In this document: piece after piece, positions 44,561 through 62,324 of the stretch | How positions within the stretch are numbered: position 1 is the first letter of the stretch | Layout: each line of letters starts with the position of its first letter | Assembly (NCBI GenBank): GCA_033239005.1 | Contig: BSQZ01000107.1 | Coordinates: forward strand, 1,200,501-1,264,500 | DNA length: 64,000 nucleotides | Source of the DNA: Lamellibrachia satsuma | Taxonomy: Eukaryota > Annelida > Polychaeta > Sabellida > Siboglinidae | Direction: 5' to 3' | Position numbers and translations under genes: made by a program | Notes under the pieces: model-generated | What the model saw: only the letters and a program-made list of their open reading frames with translations | Databases searched by the model: none | Told to the model about the DNA's origin: nothing

Positions 44561-46478
44561 TAATCCGTAGAACACAGGCAGCGACACGGGCATTGTCAAC
44601 CATGTACGGTCCGGTCCACCTTGGATTGAAGCGAGTTGTCAGCACGGATAGAGATGATGTCGGCCCACGGTGAATTCGGACAGCATTCTTTGGAGACTTC
44701 GGCCCGCAACTCTGGTGCTACGTCCTCAGAGCATATAGTGATCTCGGCCCAAACAACTGTGTACCGAGCACACGAAGCTTAATGTGTGTCTTACTGTGAA
44801 TAAAGAATGCATTATCTAATTTGTTAATTGATTTAATTCCACATTAATCCGAGACTGTGACTTCTGAACCGCTTTTATAGATTTCGCTTCATTTCCCATA
44901 AAATACGGCGCTAAATTTTACCATATTAACACGCACTCTGCGAGACAATCATTATAACTTATATAATTCGTTGTATCCTTAAAATTCATATCGTATAATA
45001 TAAATCATACCAAAAAATATATAGTATTATATACAGTTGAGTAACCTAGATAAATGAAATTACAATTACCATAATATCTTGTTTCTAATTTTCATGCGTT
45101 ACCCCTTATCAGGGGAAATTATCCCCAGAAATTTGCTCAATTAAATCAAATACAGAGCAATGACAGTGATGAGCGAATATTGTATTGTGAATACAACGGA
45201 GCCATCTGCACGTGGTCTTTGATCTACACGGTGTTTTTCCAGATCATTTTGAATGTGAAGCATGGTCTTTTATTCACACCTGATCACTGTACGAAAAAGA
45301 CAAAGCATTATACTTCAACAGCATCACGTTAATTGATGGCAATTACAGGAATAACAAACCCATAAAGTGAAGCCTGATCCATTACTAGCTAGAACTGAGT
45401 ATATCTTACGTGTCACTTCAGTCACCGAAATCACCAAGCCGAAATAACACCCGCCGAATTCACCTCCCATTCACACAATTATATTGTGACCGGATTCACG
45501 CACGTGGCAATTGGGACGAATTCACCGCCAAACTTCTCATATATCTACCGTACGCATTCACAAGTGACGTGGTCAAAACATCTTACTTCCACATAAAGAT
45601 CAAAATTTACAAAGAACAAAAACTCGTCATCTCCTATGCCTAGCTTCGCGGGGCTAGGCGTAGAAGATATATAGTTTTTGCAATTTGTTATCGTTACAAG
45701 GAAGAAAGATTAATGTTTGACCACGTGACATGTGTATATGTATGGTAGTTATATGATCTACTGTACTATCACTAGTTAAAACGTCATAGCAAATTATGAA
45801 GCGTAACGCTATAGTGACAAAACTGGATGTCTGAATAAATGAGTTTATTACCATTCAACACGGGCGGAAGATCGCCCATAGAGTGGACAGTTTGCAATAT
45901 ATGACGGTTGATTGGGGAGGAGGGCAAGTCTATCATGGGGAATCCCATATCATATGGAATCGCATGAGAGTTTTCGGCCGTCATTGTTGTAAACAAAGCT
46001 CAGGAAGATTCCACAAAGCTTCTCTTCGTGACATTAAACGACACTGTGCGACCATTGTTTGATGCCACTGTCGAGATCGCGCATTCTCCCGTCCCTGAAG
46101 CTGCAAAGGTCGTCTGCGTCCTGTCTCGGCCACGTGTCATGTATTATTGACACGACCGGCAGGCATGGTCAAGATAACGGCACCGCGATGCTAAGCCAAA
46201 GACCAATTAATAATTTGGGCAACATGTGCTGCGTGTAGAACTCGTCAAATCATAGTGCAACGTTTCGAATATTACGTTTTATTTGATTTCTCTATGTATG
46301 TCTTTGTATGTCGCCCCGCATTTTAAGGATACGTTTCGATGTGTCGTTCACGCTTGTCTACCTCCGTTAGCGCTCGTGGCAACAGCAGCGTGCTGGTTGT
46401 CGGGGTGACAGGATGCAGAAAATAAAATGAGCCATTTTGAAGAAGATGAGATCGGCTATGCGTTCTCCTGCGAATACG
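44561..46478. other. Unassigned intergenic DNA
   Basis: Short frames only; no domain, array or mobile-element end recognised. Confidence 0.5.
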
Positions 46479-46489
46479 GACTCTCTCTC

Positions 46490-46564
<75 letters not shown>
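46479..46564. repeat. (CT)n microsatellite
   Basis: About 86 bp of nearly pure CT. Confidence 0.97.
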
Positions 46565-46570
<6 letters not shown>

Positions 46571-47112
46571 CGTTTGTTTAATTGTAACATTCATCTCAGA
46601 AATCCCCGGCTGTTTGTGTACGCTCGAACCCCTCTTTTCAAGACCCCGAGAACGGGCCTATAGTTCGACAATGCACAAACACGTGAGGAAAGTGAATTGG
46701 CCCAAAGATACAGTTGAACCATCACTTTGAATATTGCCCAACCCACTATCCAAGATCACTCTACGGCAATGATTGGGCGTAGCCTAAACATAATTTAGTG
46801 CTCGTATAATAAAATTTTATATAACCGCTTCAAGTCGTATATCCCCTGTGACTTGTAATTGTAAAATGAATAATGTTTGGATCCAGGGCTTTACATATTA
46901 TAATCAAATGTTATTTGATATACAGATTGCCAACTGTTATAGCTAACCAAGAAGAGACGACGTGAGAACAATAGATTGGTATGAATTTTAAATGTTGATA
47001 CTCAATAATGTATCTGGCAGACATAAATACAAATGCGTACATTGCATTAATATAACAATAAATAGACACGACACGTTATCTAGTATTTTCTGTTTTCACG
47101 GACGCAAAAATG
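46565..47112. other. Unassigned intergenic DNA
   Basis: No gene or repeat recognised. Confidence 0.5.
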
Positions 47113-48022
47113 CCGTAGGCCTATAGCGTCATGGCGTTATTAGTCTGGAATGATGTAGGCATATAGAGTCATGGCGTCATTAGTCTGGAATGATGTAGGC
47201 CTATAACGTCATGGCTTCATTAGTCTGGAATGATGTAGGCCTATAGCGTCATGACGTCATTAGTCTGGAATGATGTAGGCCTATAGCGTCATGGCGTCAT
47301 TAGTCTGGAATGATGTAGGCCTATAGCGTCATGGCGTCATTAGTCTGGAATGATGTTGGCCTATAGCGTCATGGCGTCATTAGTCTGGAATGATGTTGGC
47401 CTATAGCGTCATGGCGTCATTAGTCTGGAATGATGTTGGCCTATAACGTCATGGCTTCATTAGTCTGGAATGATGTAGGCCTATAGCGTCATGGCGTCAT
47501 TAGTCTGGAATGATGTAGGCCTATAGCGTCATGGCGTCATTAGTCTGGAATGATGTAGGCCTATGGCGTCATTAGTCTGGAATGATGTAGGCCTATGGCG
47601 TCATTAGTCTGGAATGATGTAGGCCTATAGCGTCATGGCTTCATTAGTCTGGAATGATGTAGGCCTATAGCGTCATGGCGTCATTAGTCTGGAATGATGT
47701 TTAACAAGATTTAACAAGATTTGCCATCCAAGCCAAAGGCCCAGATGGCAAGTGGACAAGGAAGCCATTGGCTTATCGAGAATGATGTTGGCCTATAGCG
47801 TCATGGCGTCATTAGTCTGGAATGACGTTGGCCTATAACGTCATGGCTTCATTAGTCTGGAATGATGTAGGCCTATAGCGTCATGGCGTCATTAGTCTGG
47901 AATGATGTAGGCCTATAGCGTCATGGCGTCATTAGTCTGGAATGATGTAGGCCTATAGCGTCATGGCGTCATTAGTCTGGAATGATGTAGGCATATAGAG
48001 TCATGGCGTCATTAGTCTGGAA
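47113..48022. repeat. 40-bp satellite array, about 21 units
   Basis: Unit TAGTCTGGAATGATGTAGGC + CTATAGCGTCATGGCGTCAT. Variants TTGGCC, GCATATAGAG and shortened units lacking AGCGTCATGG. Interrupted by a CR1 tail at 47701-47780. Confidence 0.96.
47701..47780 (-). mobile_element. 80-bp CR1 family A tail inserted in the satellite
   Basis: Reverse complement of the last 80 bp of CR1 family A, including two TCTTGTTAAA tail repeats. It is flanked by an exact 8-bp duplication AATGATGT (47693-47700 and 47781-47788). A clean target-primed insertion with extreme 5' truncation. Confidence 0.92.
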
Positions 48023-48516
48023 TACATCACACATGTCTGAGCAATTTCGTTAACCATGGAGTAATGGTTATGCTTGGTGGAAATATATGAATGACCTGTG
48101 AGCAGAAGTTCTAACTAGGCGATTCGTTTAGTTTTGTTACAGACATGAATTCACGCACGTCCGACCTGTCTTACGTTGACGAGGTCAATAGATAACGATT
48201 AAACACTTCTGTACAGTCTGTTATTGCTGCGAGCTGGAAACAACACACTGGCGTAGGAATGGACTACACCGTTAGGACAATGAACGATAAAATTAAACAT
48301 ATTATTTACACAAAATACTATTCCTGCAGTACAAAGTACACTGCGTATGTAGACACGGGTTTGTAGGTGTCGTTGGTAAGTATCGTAAACGAAGCTTACA
48401 GCCAAATGAAGTTCTTCTGTCGTGCAAGAACACCGACGCGTGGACTTCCGGACTACATCGTTTAGACTCATTTTGCAGCACTGGACTTCGTCAGTGTCTT
48501 TTTGTCAAGCGTCCAT

Positions 48517-53380
<4,864 letters not shown>

Positions 53381-53506
53381 CTGCAAGAAGAGCACAAGAT
53401 AGAAGTAAACATACAGTGCGGCACGCGAACAGCACGCAACCAACACAGTTAATTTGTACGCTGTTTTCTAAAAGCACAAATCGATACACAGGCTCTTCGT
53501 TGAGTA

Positions 53507-53710
53507 AAACTCCATCTTCAACTGATTTAGCATATCGCAAATCCGGCTCGTTGATGTCCAAATACGTGTAGTGTGTGAATAGTGTAAGTAACAAATACGT
53601 GTAGTGTGTGAATAGTGTAAGTAACAAATACGTGTAGTGTGTGAATAGTGTAAGTAACAACCGCAGTCGATTTAAAAAATGCGTATTTTTGTTCAATGAT
53701 CGAAAGAATT
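53507..53710 (-). mobile_element. CR1 family B tail relic with a 33-bp triplication
   Basis: ACTGATTTAGCATATCGCAA and the downstream CGATTTAAAAAATGCGTATT match the family B tail of 1018-1230. Within it AAATACGTGTAGTGTGTGAA (33-bp unit) is present three times (53556-53661). Confidence 0.7.
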
Positions 53711-54332
53711 CACTTCACCAACACGTATTGAGCACTTCATAGAAATACCCTGCTCTACAAACAGTGGGTATCAATTATTTCTTCCTCACCAATTCAACAA
53801 CACGTAGGTCTCCTGTGGCCAACTATAGTGGAAATGGCTCACAAAGGAGAAAGACCACTCACCGACAATAGATTATTCTCCACACAGGTGAATGACCGAA
53901 AGTATACATTCAGTAAAAAGGCCACGTCTGTCAGACCAATTTAGATTTCTTGCGCACGCTTCACCGCCTGCCCGAGTATAGCGACGGTTAACGCCACTGG
54001 GGAATAATGAGGTTTTGCTTAGATGCTTATCGAATCCCCAAACATCCGCTGTCTGGACGCTGCTTACTCGGCACGACGCCGTGGTAAACTCGGAGGTAAT
54101 TTGAACAACTCTTTCCGCCTCGCCCCTTCCCTCTGTCCCTCTGTCCCTCCCCTCTTTCATGTTACATTTGGCCATTCCCGATCCTCGATCTCATCCCAGT
54201 ATGTGAGGCTTCCGTCTGAACCTGAATTCCTCTATCAACATCTTCGTTCTCTCTCCCTCACTAAGGCTGCACGCCCGGGGGGATACTGTCATACCAAAGC
54301 GGTGGGGTGTGCCACCAGAGCCCCATGGAGCA

Positions 54333-54334
<2 letters not shown>
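53711..54334. other. Unassigned DNA upstream of the calmodulin-like exons
   Basis: Expected to contain or precede the ATG-only exon. No ATG|GT(A/G)AG on the minus strand is convincing. Confidence 0.4.
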
Positions 54335-54371
<37 letters not shown>

Positions 54372-54475
54372 AGGGAGAGGGAGAGGGAGAGGGAGAGGGA
54401 GAGGGGGAGGGAGAGGGGGAGGGAGAGCGAGAGGGAGAGCGAGAGGGAGAGGGAGAGGAAGGGAAAGAGAGAGAG
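54335..54475. repeat. (GA)n/(GGGAGA)n purine tract
   Basis: About 140 bp of GA and GGGAGA repeats on the plus strand. Confidence 0.97.
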
Positions 54476-54772
54476 AGTTTAAGGTATGTCCGGGCGGAAC
54501 GTTTTCATTGGGAACTTATCAGGATTGATTGGGACACAAAGAGACAAAATTAAAATTTTTTTCTACGGAGAGAGAGAGAGAAAATGGCCAAAAAACAAGG
54601 GCATCTGCGCGGCACATACATTTATACCTGAGTGTAGGGAGTACCCCCCCCCGGGGCTGCACGATACACGGCCATAGTGTATGATGGGAATGGCCTACCA
54701 GCTTGGTCTGGCCAAAACATGGCTCTACAAAACTGCCTTCGCACAGGAGTCGGCAGAGCAAAGACAATCACG

Positions 54773-54842
54773 AGAAAGTGGCGCTACAATATAGAGGAGA
54801 AAGTGGCGCTATAATATAGAAATGAAAATGGCGCTACAATAT
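54773..54842. repeat. 25-bp repeat, about 3 units
   Basis: AAGTGGCGCTACAATATAGA-type unit with drift (AAATGGCGC, ATGGAG). Confidence 0.85.
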
Positions 54843-57149
54843 GGAGAAGCAGTCAACGAAATGCGATTGCCACCTTTTCTTAAACCATGAAGGTTTCTTA
54901 CTACAAAAATCCAACCTATTTAGTAGTCGCAGATATAAATAATTGTGCAATTGTTTGCGAGTGCTGTTACCACGAACATATACATACAAGCCGATACACT
55001 CCTCCAGTCGTCAGTGGTTTCTGCGTACAACGACCTCTGGTGTATTTTAATCACTAGTTCGATGTATGGAAAGCGCATTCGAAATGTCATGCTTTTTGTC
55101 TCCTGGACCCCATTGTAAATTTTAGTTCATCTCAGAGCACGTCCACGTAAACAGCCCTGTATGTGTCTAGCTCTGGGTCGTTGCCGTGGAGATCAGACTC
55201 TTGCAAAGGCCGGCCGGAGTTACGGCAAGTCATACTTAATAGCGTCGGCTGCGTGACGAGTAAACATAATTTAATTATGTCCGTGTTTGCAAATAATACA
55301 AGTCGCCTCAGTCACAAGCGTCGACGAAGGCGCCTCTGTCGAGATGATTGCGTAAACAAGCGGCACACTCACTGTTCAACTTATTGGTGTGGCTAGCGGC
55401 ACACGACTTATTAGTGTGGCTAGCGCAAGTCGGCTTGGCGGCAAATGTCATCAAGCATTCCACCCCGGGGGAATAACGAGGAGATTGGGTAATTTAACAG
55501 TTTTATTTCTAGGAAGTAGTTAGCGGGATCTCATTGTACGGAGTAAAGTAATTTAATTGCAACAATCCCCTGACGTAAGCTGTCTAGTATAATGCAGTGA
55601 TGTGTAGTTTAATGTAGTTTAATGTTGTGCAAGACAGTGACGCCCCCACGGCAGGGATCTCCGATCCCCCACTTTGAAGACCCTAGTTCAGTGCATCCAC
55701 AAAGACGGATAACTGACACCACAGAAAATACGCCGCAGCGGACGGTGCTCGTCTTGGCGTTGAACCACTAAAGTCGGTCGCCGGAGACGACAGAGTTGTG
55801 TGACGACGTACGGCCAGGTCTAGTGTTCCTCGGCTGAAATGCTTGTATTTCATAGATGTTATGTAACCACTTAGTAAGCACACACTTGAAGCCGAACTCA
55901 CTTAACTGCGGGGAACTCCTGTCAACAATGAGCCGAGTTGGATGACTCTCTCGGTGCCTGCATGGTCGTCTACGTTGACAATTACTGCTAATACTGCTCC
56001 CGACCGACACGCAGTTTTTGATTATATTCGAAGTCGTGAGCCGATGTCACGTAAAATGTAATACGCAGGTCCCATTAAAACGATGGCGGTTTTTGTTCGC
56101 CAAATATACCGTTAGATATAGGCCTACACTTTCGACCAACGCAAAATGTTCGATCGACGCGTGAATATGAACCGCTTCCGCGCATTCGCCAAACCGCAAA
56201 TCTTATTTTAAGCGACTGTTTTACTTCGTACATTTTGACAAGCACTATATTCGTTTCTATATAACAGCGCGCGCATCTTATCATTCTGGTGATGGTCATT
56301 TGTGGATACCTATTCATATTTTACCCGGAGTTATTTTACGCTCATCTGTGAGAGTAAATATCAACATTTTGGTCTTCATGGAAACTCCACAAAAAGTACG
56401 ATGCGCTTCGAAGCAGAACTGCAAGATTTAAGAACTCGTTTATATCTTATGGAGTTTATCACTGGCAATAATCACGAACTCGTTCGTTAATTGGGTGCGT
56501 TATACTTGTAAATAACTGAGTAGTAATGATCATGTTATATCGACATTGTATTGTATGTTTTTAAATCTCGGTTATATATTTTTTGTATTAATGTACGAGC
56601 CAAATTAATTTATTTATATCCAATTTAATGCTCGATTATTTTATTGCATTTAATGGTTCATACATTGTATGCAGAGGTTTATACAATGTACACAATAAAT
56701 GTGCACTTACGTGTACTCTTCAGCCTCTATGACTGCCAATCAAAAACAATGATTTATTATGAAGTGAAACCCGACAACGTGTTTGGAGCCGACCATAATG
56801 CGGTGTTTATTCACAACAACATCAGGACGTATTAAACGTAATTCCAGTGACAACCAGGCTTTGTTAATATACTGAATTGAGTCATTTACGCCGCTGTTTA
56901 GCGCACGTGTAAAGGGACCATGTGTAAAGGGACCCTGCGTAAGGGACCACGTTATAACATAAACATGTTTATGTTTTCAAGTTGCATCCGGCGTCTATAA
57001 TGGCCAACAAATGAGACAAGATTTACACCAAATCTAAAATGAAGCAATCCCACACAGAACGCACGCACTGACGAACGCACACAATTTGTGAAAACATGCA
57101 GACCATTTAGGAAAATGACACGGACAGCGACGAGCTTCAGATGGCGGTG
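54843..57149. other. Unassigned intergenic DNA
   Basis: Only a three-copy 15-bp motif (GTAAAGGGACC) at about 56918-56950 is notable. No gene recognised. Confidence 0.5.
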
Positions 57150-57345
57150 GATAAGGAGGCCATTGGCTCATCGAAAATCTACAACTGTTCATCTATTATG
57201 TAGACCGTCCCTGTCTGATATATGTCAATTTTGTAAAAGGTTAGATACAACAGGCTTACTGCTACACAGTCAGAGGATCATTGTATTGATTTAGTGTCGC
57301 ATATGAGAACGAGCAGTTTCTTCTTACATCCATTCTAAAGTGCGT
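57150..57345 (-). mobile_element. Old CR1 3' end relic
   Basis: GGAGGCCATTGGCTCATCGA and GATATATGTCAATTTTGTAA correspond to the CR1 3' UTR/C-terminus, clearly diverged from the young copies. Confidence 0.7.
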
Positions 57346-57839
57346 TTTACTAGTAAATCACTACTGCTGTTCCGTGGCCTATTCTACCTTCCGTAAGTTT
57401 TGTCAGCACCGCCCAGCCGCCCAGCCGCCCGCACAAACCTATTACCTTAGCGGTTAACCAAGAGCAGCGCCCTCGTATAACCAGTGGCTTACAGCAACCT
57501 CACAACGATGGATACTCAATACTATATTATAAATCCTGAGAGTGCTAAAAAATAATTTAAGCCTTCGTTAAAGGTGCCGCCTCAATGAATTTTTTTGCTA
57601 GTCTCATTTAAAATTAATTTTGCGAAAAAACAAACCTACCTAGCGTCCACTGCAACATGCTAGTTCGTTTTTCCAATTTGTATATGTAGTTTCTGTGAAA
57701 TCATCAGACAAACTATTAAATTACTTATTGCTTGTTCAAGCATTAAGTGAAGTGAAAATCAAAATGTTGAAAAATATAAATTTTTACCCTTGGTGAAATT
57801 TCGTAACTTTGTCATGTGATCGGCGAGAGGATGGAGGTC

Positions 57840-58010
57840 ACGCCCATGATTGGCATTGACTCACACAGTGTTTACCGTTTTGGATATCCACGATTTTGAT
57901 CCTTACTAGACCTAACGACTGAAGTCAATTCTTTTGATGGTTTGAACGAAAATAGGCATTTTTTATTAAACAGACTGCGCACGTTACTGAACCATTTGAG
58001 GCAGCAGCTT
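57840..58010 (-). mobile_element. CR1 family B tail relic
   Basis: GTTTACCGTTTTGGATATCC and TTTGAACGAAAATAGGCATT match 1020-1120 with about one change per seven bases. Confidence 0.65.
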
Positions 58011-58319
58011 TAAGTGATTAACTAAGTTTTCACTGATATGCAAGAATTGCAATCATATCTTTAACATTCGACATATCAGGGATTACAAATTAATAAACGA
58101 CAGATATTCCTTGCTTTTGCGTGTCGAAAATTCGAAGTCAGACATATTGCCCCACACATCACTCACACTTGTCCACGCCACTAACTTAAACTTGTAGATC
58201 CGCCCCTGTAGGGGTCATATATCTACAATCACAGTAAATGTTACGATGGTCGCCAGTGCGGCAAGTAACTGGACGGTGTGGGCTGAAGCAATGTTCTGTC
58301 AACGTTGCTCCTCTGCATC

Positions 58320-59392
58320 TTACTAGGGTGATTTTTTGGGTTGCGAAGGACCCCATACACCCACCATATTCATACCCATGAGCATCTACTGTATATTCGA
58401 TGATCGGAATTCCATGTCTAACATTGCAGGACAACCGACAACCAATGCTACTGTGGACCAACCAACGGTACGGTGGACCAACCAACGCTACAGTGGACTA
58501 ACCGACGCAACGATGGACCAACCAACGCTACAGTGGACCAACCAACGATACGGTGGGCCAACCAGCGCTACAATGGACCAACCAACGTTACAGTGGACCA
58601 ACCAACGCTACCACGGACCAGCCAGCGCTGCAGTGGACTAGACAACGATACGATGGACTAACCAACCAACGCTACGGTGGACCAACCAACGCTAATAAAT
58701 TAATTGGACCATGTGTTCTGAAGCCATGTAATGCGAATGTAACTCCCGCCTGCCGCTGGGGTGAGTTTTGGAGTTATAAAAGATCCCCAAAATCCGTACA
58801 GCCACCGTATTCCTGTCCATGAGCACCTACTGTATATTCGATGATCGGAACTTCATGTCTAGCATTGCAGGACAACCGACAACCAACGCTACAGTGGACC
58901 AACCAACGCAACGGTGGACCAACCGACGCAACGGTGGGCCAACCAACGCAACGCAACGGTGGACCAACGCAACGGTGGACCAACCAGCGCTACAGTGGAC
59001 CAACCAACGCAACGGTGGACCAACCGACGCAACGGTGGACCAACCAACGCTGCGGCGGACGAAACAACGCTACGGTGGACCAACCAACGCTATGGTGGAC
59101 CAACCAATGCTACGGTGGACCAACCGACGCAAAGGTGGACCAACCAACGCTACGGTGGATCAACCGACGCAAAGGTGGACCAACCAACGCTGCGGTGGAA
59201 CAAACAACGCTACAGTATATCACCCAACGCTACAATGGACCATCCAACGCTACGGTGGACCAACAGCCACCACAGTGGATCAACCAATGACATGGTGGAC
59301 CAACCAACGCTACAGTGGACCAACCAACGCTACAGTGGACCAACCAACGCTACAGTGGACCAGCCAATGCTACAGTGGAGCAGCCGACGCCA
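58320..59392 (+). repeat. 20-bp satellite in two blocks, each with the same unique leader (tandem duplication)
   Basis: 58437-58692 and 58869-59392 consist of CAACCAACGCTACGGTGGAC-type 20-bp units (about 13 and 26). Each block is preceded by about 110 bp of related leader (CTACTGTATATTCGATGATC, then GCAGGACAACCGACAACCAA). The 20-residue repeated frames (TVDQPTLRWTNQRYGGPTNA) arise because three units make 60 bp; no gene is implied. Confidence 0.93.
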
Positions 59393-59460
59393 TGGGCACC
59401 ATCTTGTATCCTTTGATATCCACGTGCAAGTTTCGACAAATCAAAACATGTGTGATTGCA

Positions 59461-59502
59461 CGCTTGCGTGCGTGCGTGCGTACGCACGTGCGTGCGTGCA
59501 AC
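59461..59502. repeat. (GCGT)n-type microsatellite
   Basis: CGTGCGTGCGTGCGTACGCA run. Confidence 0.9.
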
Positions 59503-59706
59503 CACTTGCCCATACACGTACACTAATTAAAGCTTTGTTTTCTCATAGTCGACACACTGAACGCTACTGACAGTACATATACGTAATCAATTCTGAACAA
59601 TAGGCTAAGGTGGAGCAAGACGCCCTTGGGCGAGAAATTGCTTCCCCTCCATCTAGCTATAAGGCTCGAAAATAAGAATGTTGAAATACATATCATGTCC
59701 ATCTTT

Positions 59707-61316
59707 TAACAAGATTTAACAAGATTGCCATCTCGAACAACAAGTTCCAGATGGCAAGTGGACAAGGAAGCCATTGGCTTATCGAGAGTCCAACAATTTT
59801 CTCATCTATGTGTAGCCCGCCCTTATCAGATATCTGTCAATTCTATTTTTAAACATATTCACACTACTAGCATTAACACAATCATTTGGCAGTTTGTTCC
59901 ATTCATTTATCACCCTCTGTGAGAAAGAGTACTTTCTCATGTCCAACCTACACTGCTCCTTAACTAATGCTGCTTTGTGTCCTCTGGTTCTACTGCCTTC
60001 TTTAAGTTTGAAGAACATATTCCTATCAACATCCTCATAACCGTCCACTATTTTAAACACTTCTATTTGGTCTCCTCTTAGTCTCCTGGTCTCTAGTGTT
60101 GTCAAACCACATTGTAATAAGCGACTTTCGTAACTAAGGTCTCTTAATTCTGGAATCATCTTAGTTGCTCTTCGTTGTATTCTTTCTAGCTTATCTATGT
60201 CTTTTTTACGATATGGCCTCCATGCTTGAATACAATATTCCAAATGTGGTCTAACTATTGCCTTGTACAGGGGTACAATTAGATGTTTCTCCTTATACGT
60301 GATAGTTCTCCTAATTAGCCCTAGAATTTGATTTCCTTTCGAAGCAGCAATCCCACATTGCTCTGAAACTTTCATGTCCTAAATCCTTTTCTTGTGTGGT
60401 TCTACCTAGTACAGCATCCCCCATTTTATATTCCTCGTCCATATTTCCATGTCCTATGTGTATACATTTACACTTCCCAAAATTGAATAACATTTGCCAT
60501 TTTTCTGACCATTTAACTAATTTTTCTAGATCATCCTGTAAACTTTGTTTATCTGTATCATTAGTAACCTTTCTGAATACTTTTGTGTCATCTGCAAATT
60601 TGAGTACTTTGCTAGATATGTCATCCTCCAAATCATTTATATATATTAAAAACAGTATAGGCCCTAACACTGATCCCTGTGGTACCCCACTCAAAACAGA
60701 TTTCCAGTTTGAAATCTTACCATCTACTATTACTCTCTGTCTTCTGTGTGTAAGCCACTTTTCTATCCAGTTGATTACATCATTGCCTATACCATGGGCT
60801 TTTAGTTTAAGTAACAATCTTTGATGTAGCACTTTATCGAAAGCTTTCTGAAAATCTAAGTAGACAACATCCACTGGTGACCCGTCATCTACCCACTTTG
60901 TAATTTCTTCTAAAAAACATAAGAGATTGGTTAGACATGACCTTGCTTTTAGGAATCCATGTTGAGATGTATTTATTAATTTATGTTTTATGAGGAATTC
61001 CACCATGTGGTCTCTAATTAATGTTTCGAGTAATTTACATACAACTGATGTTAAACTCACTGGTCTGTAATTTTCTGGCTTCTTCCTCGATCCCTTCTTA
61101 AATAGCGGCGTAATGTTTGCTTCTTTCCATTCTGAAGGAACTATTCCTTCTTCTAGTGACAAGTTAAATAAGTTTGCAAGTGGTGTACTAATTTGATCAA
61201 CAATTTCCTTTAGCAGTTTTGGTGGTATCCCATCAACTCCAGGTGATTTATTATCTTTCATCTTCTTAATTTTCTTTGCTATCATTTCAGGAGTTACAAA
61301 TAACTGCCCTAAATCT
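59707..61316 (-). mobile_element. CR1 (family A relative), reverse transcriptase, 5'-truncated
   Basis: Minus strand from 61285: [97 protein letters not shown] and KFADDTKVFRKV, ending RRAGYT at about 59806. It carries the TTTAACAAGA tail repeats at 59707-59727 (seen on the plus strand). A 17-bp deletion at about 60378 removes the VTISAD codons after KDLG and splits the frame. It differs from the 1488/28598 copies at many codons, so it is a distinct subfamily. Confidence 0.92.
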
Positions 61317-61661
61317 TATAACAGATGGTGGCAGCAGGAGCAGTACACATTATTACACGCTATTAAAATGTATTTACATTAAAACTTTAGCTTCATATTT
61401 GCACAAATTGTCCTTCCCAAAGGGGACTATGCACTGTAGCCACGGACAACTAAGACAAAAGTAGTAAATACATACAATAGGCTAATACTATTGTAGTAGA
61501 GGTATAAATGTATTGGTTGTGGGCGATATGTGAGACAAATAGTACACATTATAATACTGCAAACGCCCAACAGGGCTTCTTGCCCCGTGGGTGGGCCACT
61601 TACCCCACTATAGCAACATCCACTAAAATGGCCACGACTTGTTTCAGAGACTTGTTACGTC

Positions 61662-62318
61662 AAATATGTCAACACATAGAATGTACCTAGAAGATAATGA
61701 ACTAGATAGCTGATATATGTCAACACATAGAATGTACCTAGAAGATAATGAACTAGATAGCTGATATATGTCAACACATAGAATGTACCTAGAAGATAAT
61801 GAACTAGATAGCTGATATATGTCAACACATAGAATGTACCTAGAAGATAATGAACTAGACAGCTGATATATGTCAACACATAGAATGTACCTAGATGATA
61901 ATGAACTAGATAGCTGATATATGTCAACACATATAATGTACCTAGAAGATAATGAACTAGACAGCTGATATATGTCAACACATAGAATGTACCTAGAAGA
62001 TAATGAACTAGATAGCTGATATATGTCAACACATAGAATGTACCTAGAAGATAATGAACTAGACAGCTGATATATGTCAACACATAGAATGTACCTAGAA
62101 GATAATGAACTAGATAGCTGATATATGTCAACACATAGAATGTACCTAGAACATAATGAACTAGATAGCTGATGTATGTCAACACATAGAATGTACCTAG
62201 AAGATAATGAACTAGATAGCTGATATATGTCAACACATAGAATGTACCTAGAACATAATGAACTAGATAGCTGATATATGTCAACACATAGAATGTACCT
62301 AGATGATAATGAACTAGA
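61662..62318. repeat. 51-bp satellite, about 12.5 units
   Basis: Unit ATATGTCAACACATAGAATG + TACCTAGAAGATAATGAACT + AGATAGCTGAT, with GAAGAT/GATGAT/GAACAT variants. The minus-strand frame repeats a 17-residue hydrophobic text (YLVHYLLGTFYVLTYIS), an artefact of the unit length. Confidence 0.96.
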
Positions 62319-62324
62319 TAATGA

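Noticed and set aside
58336..59570. TVDQPTLRWTNQRYGG repeat proteins
   Set aside because: 20-bp satellite read in three frames; the same text recurs in all frames.
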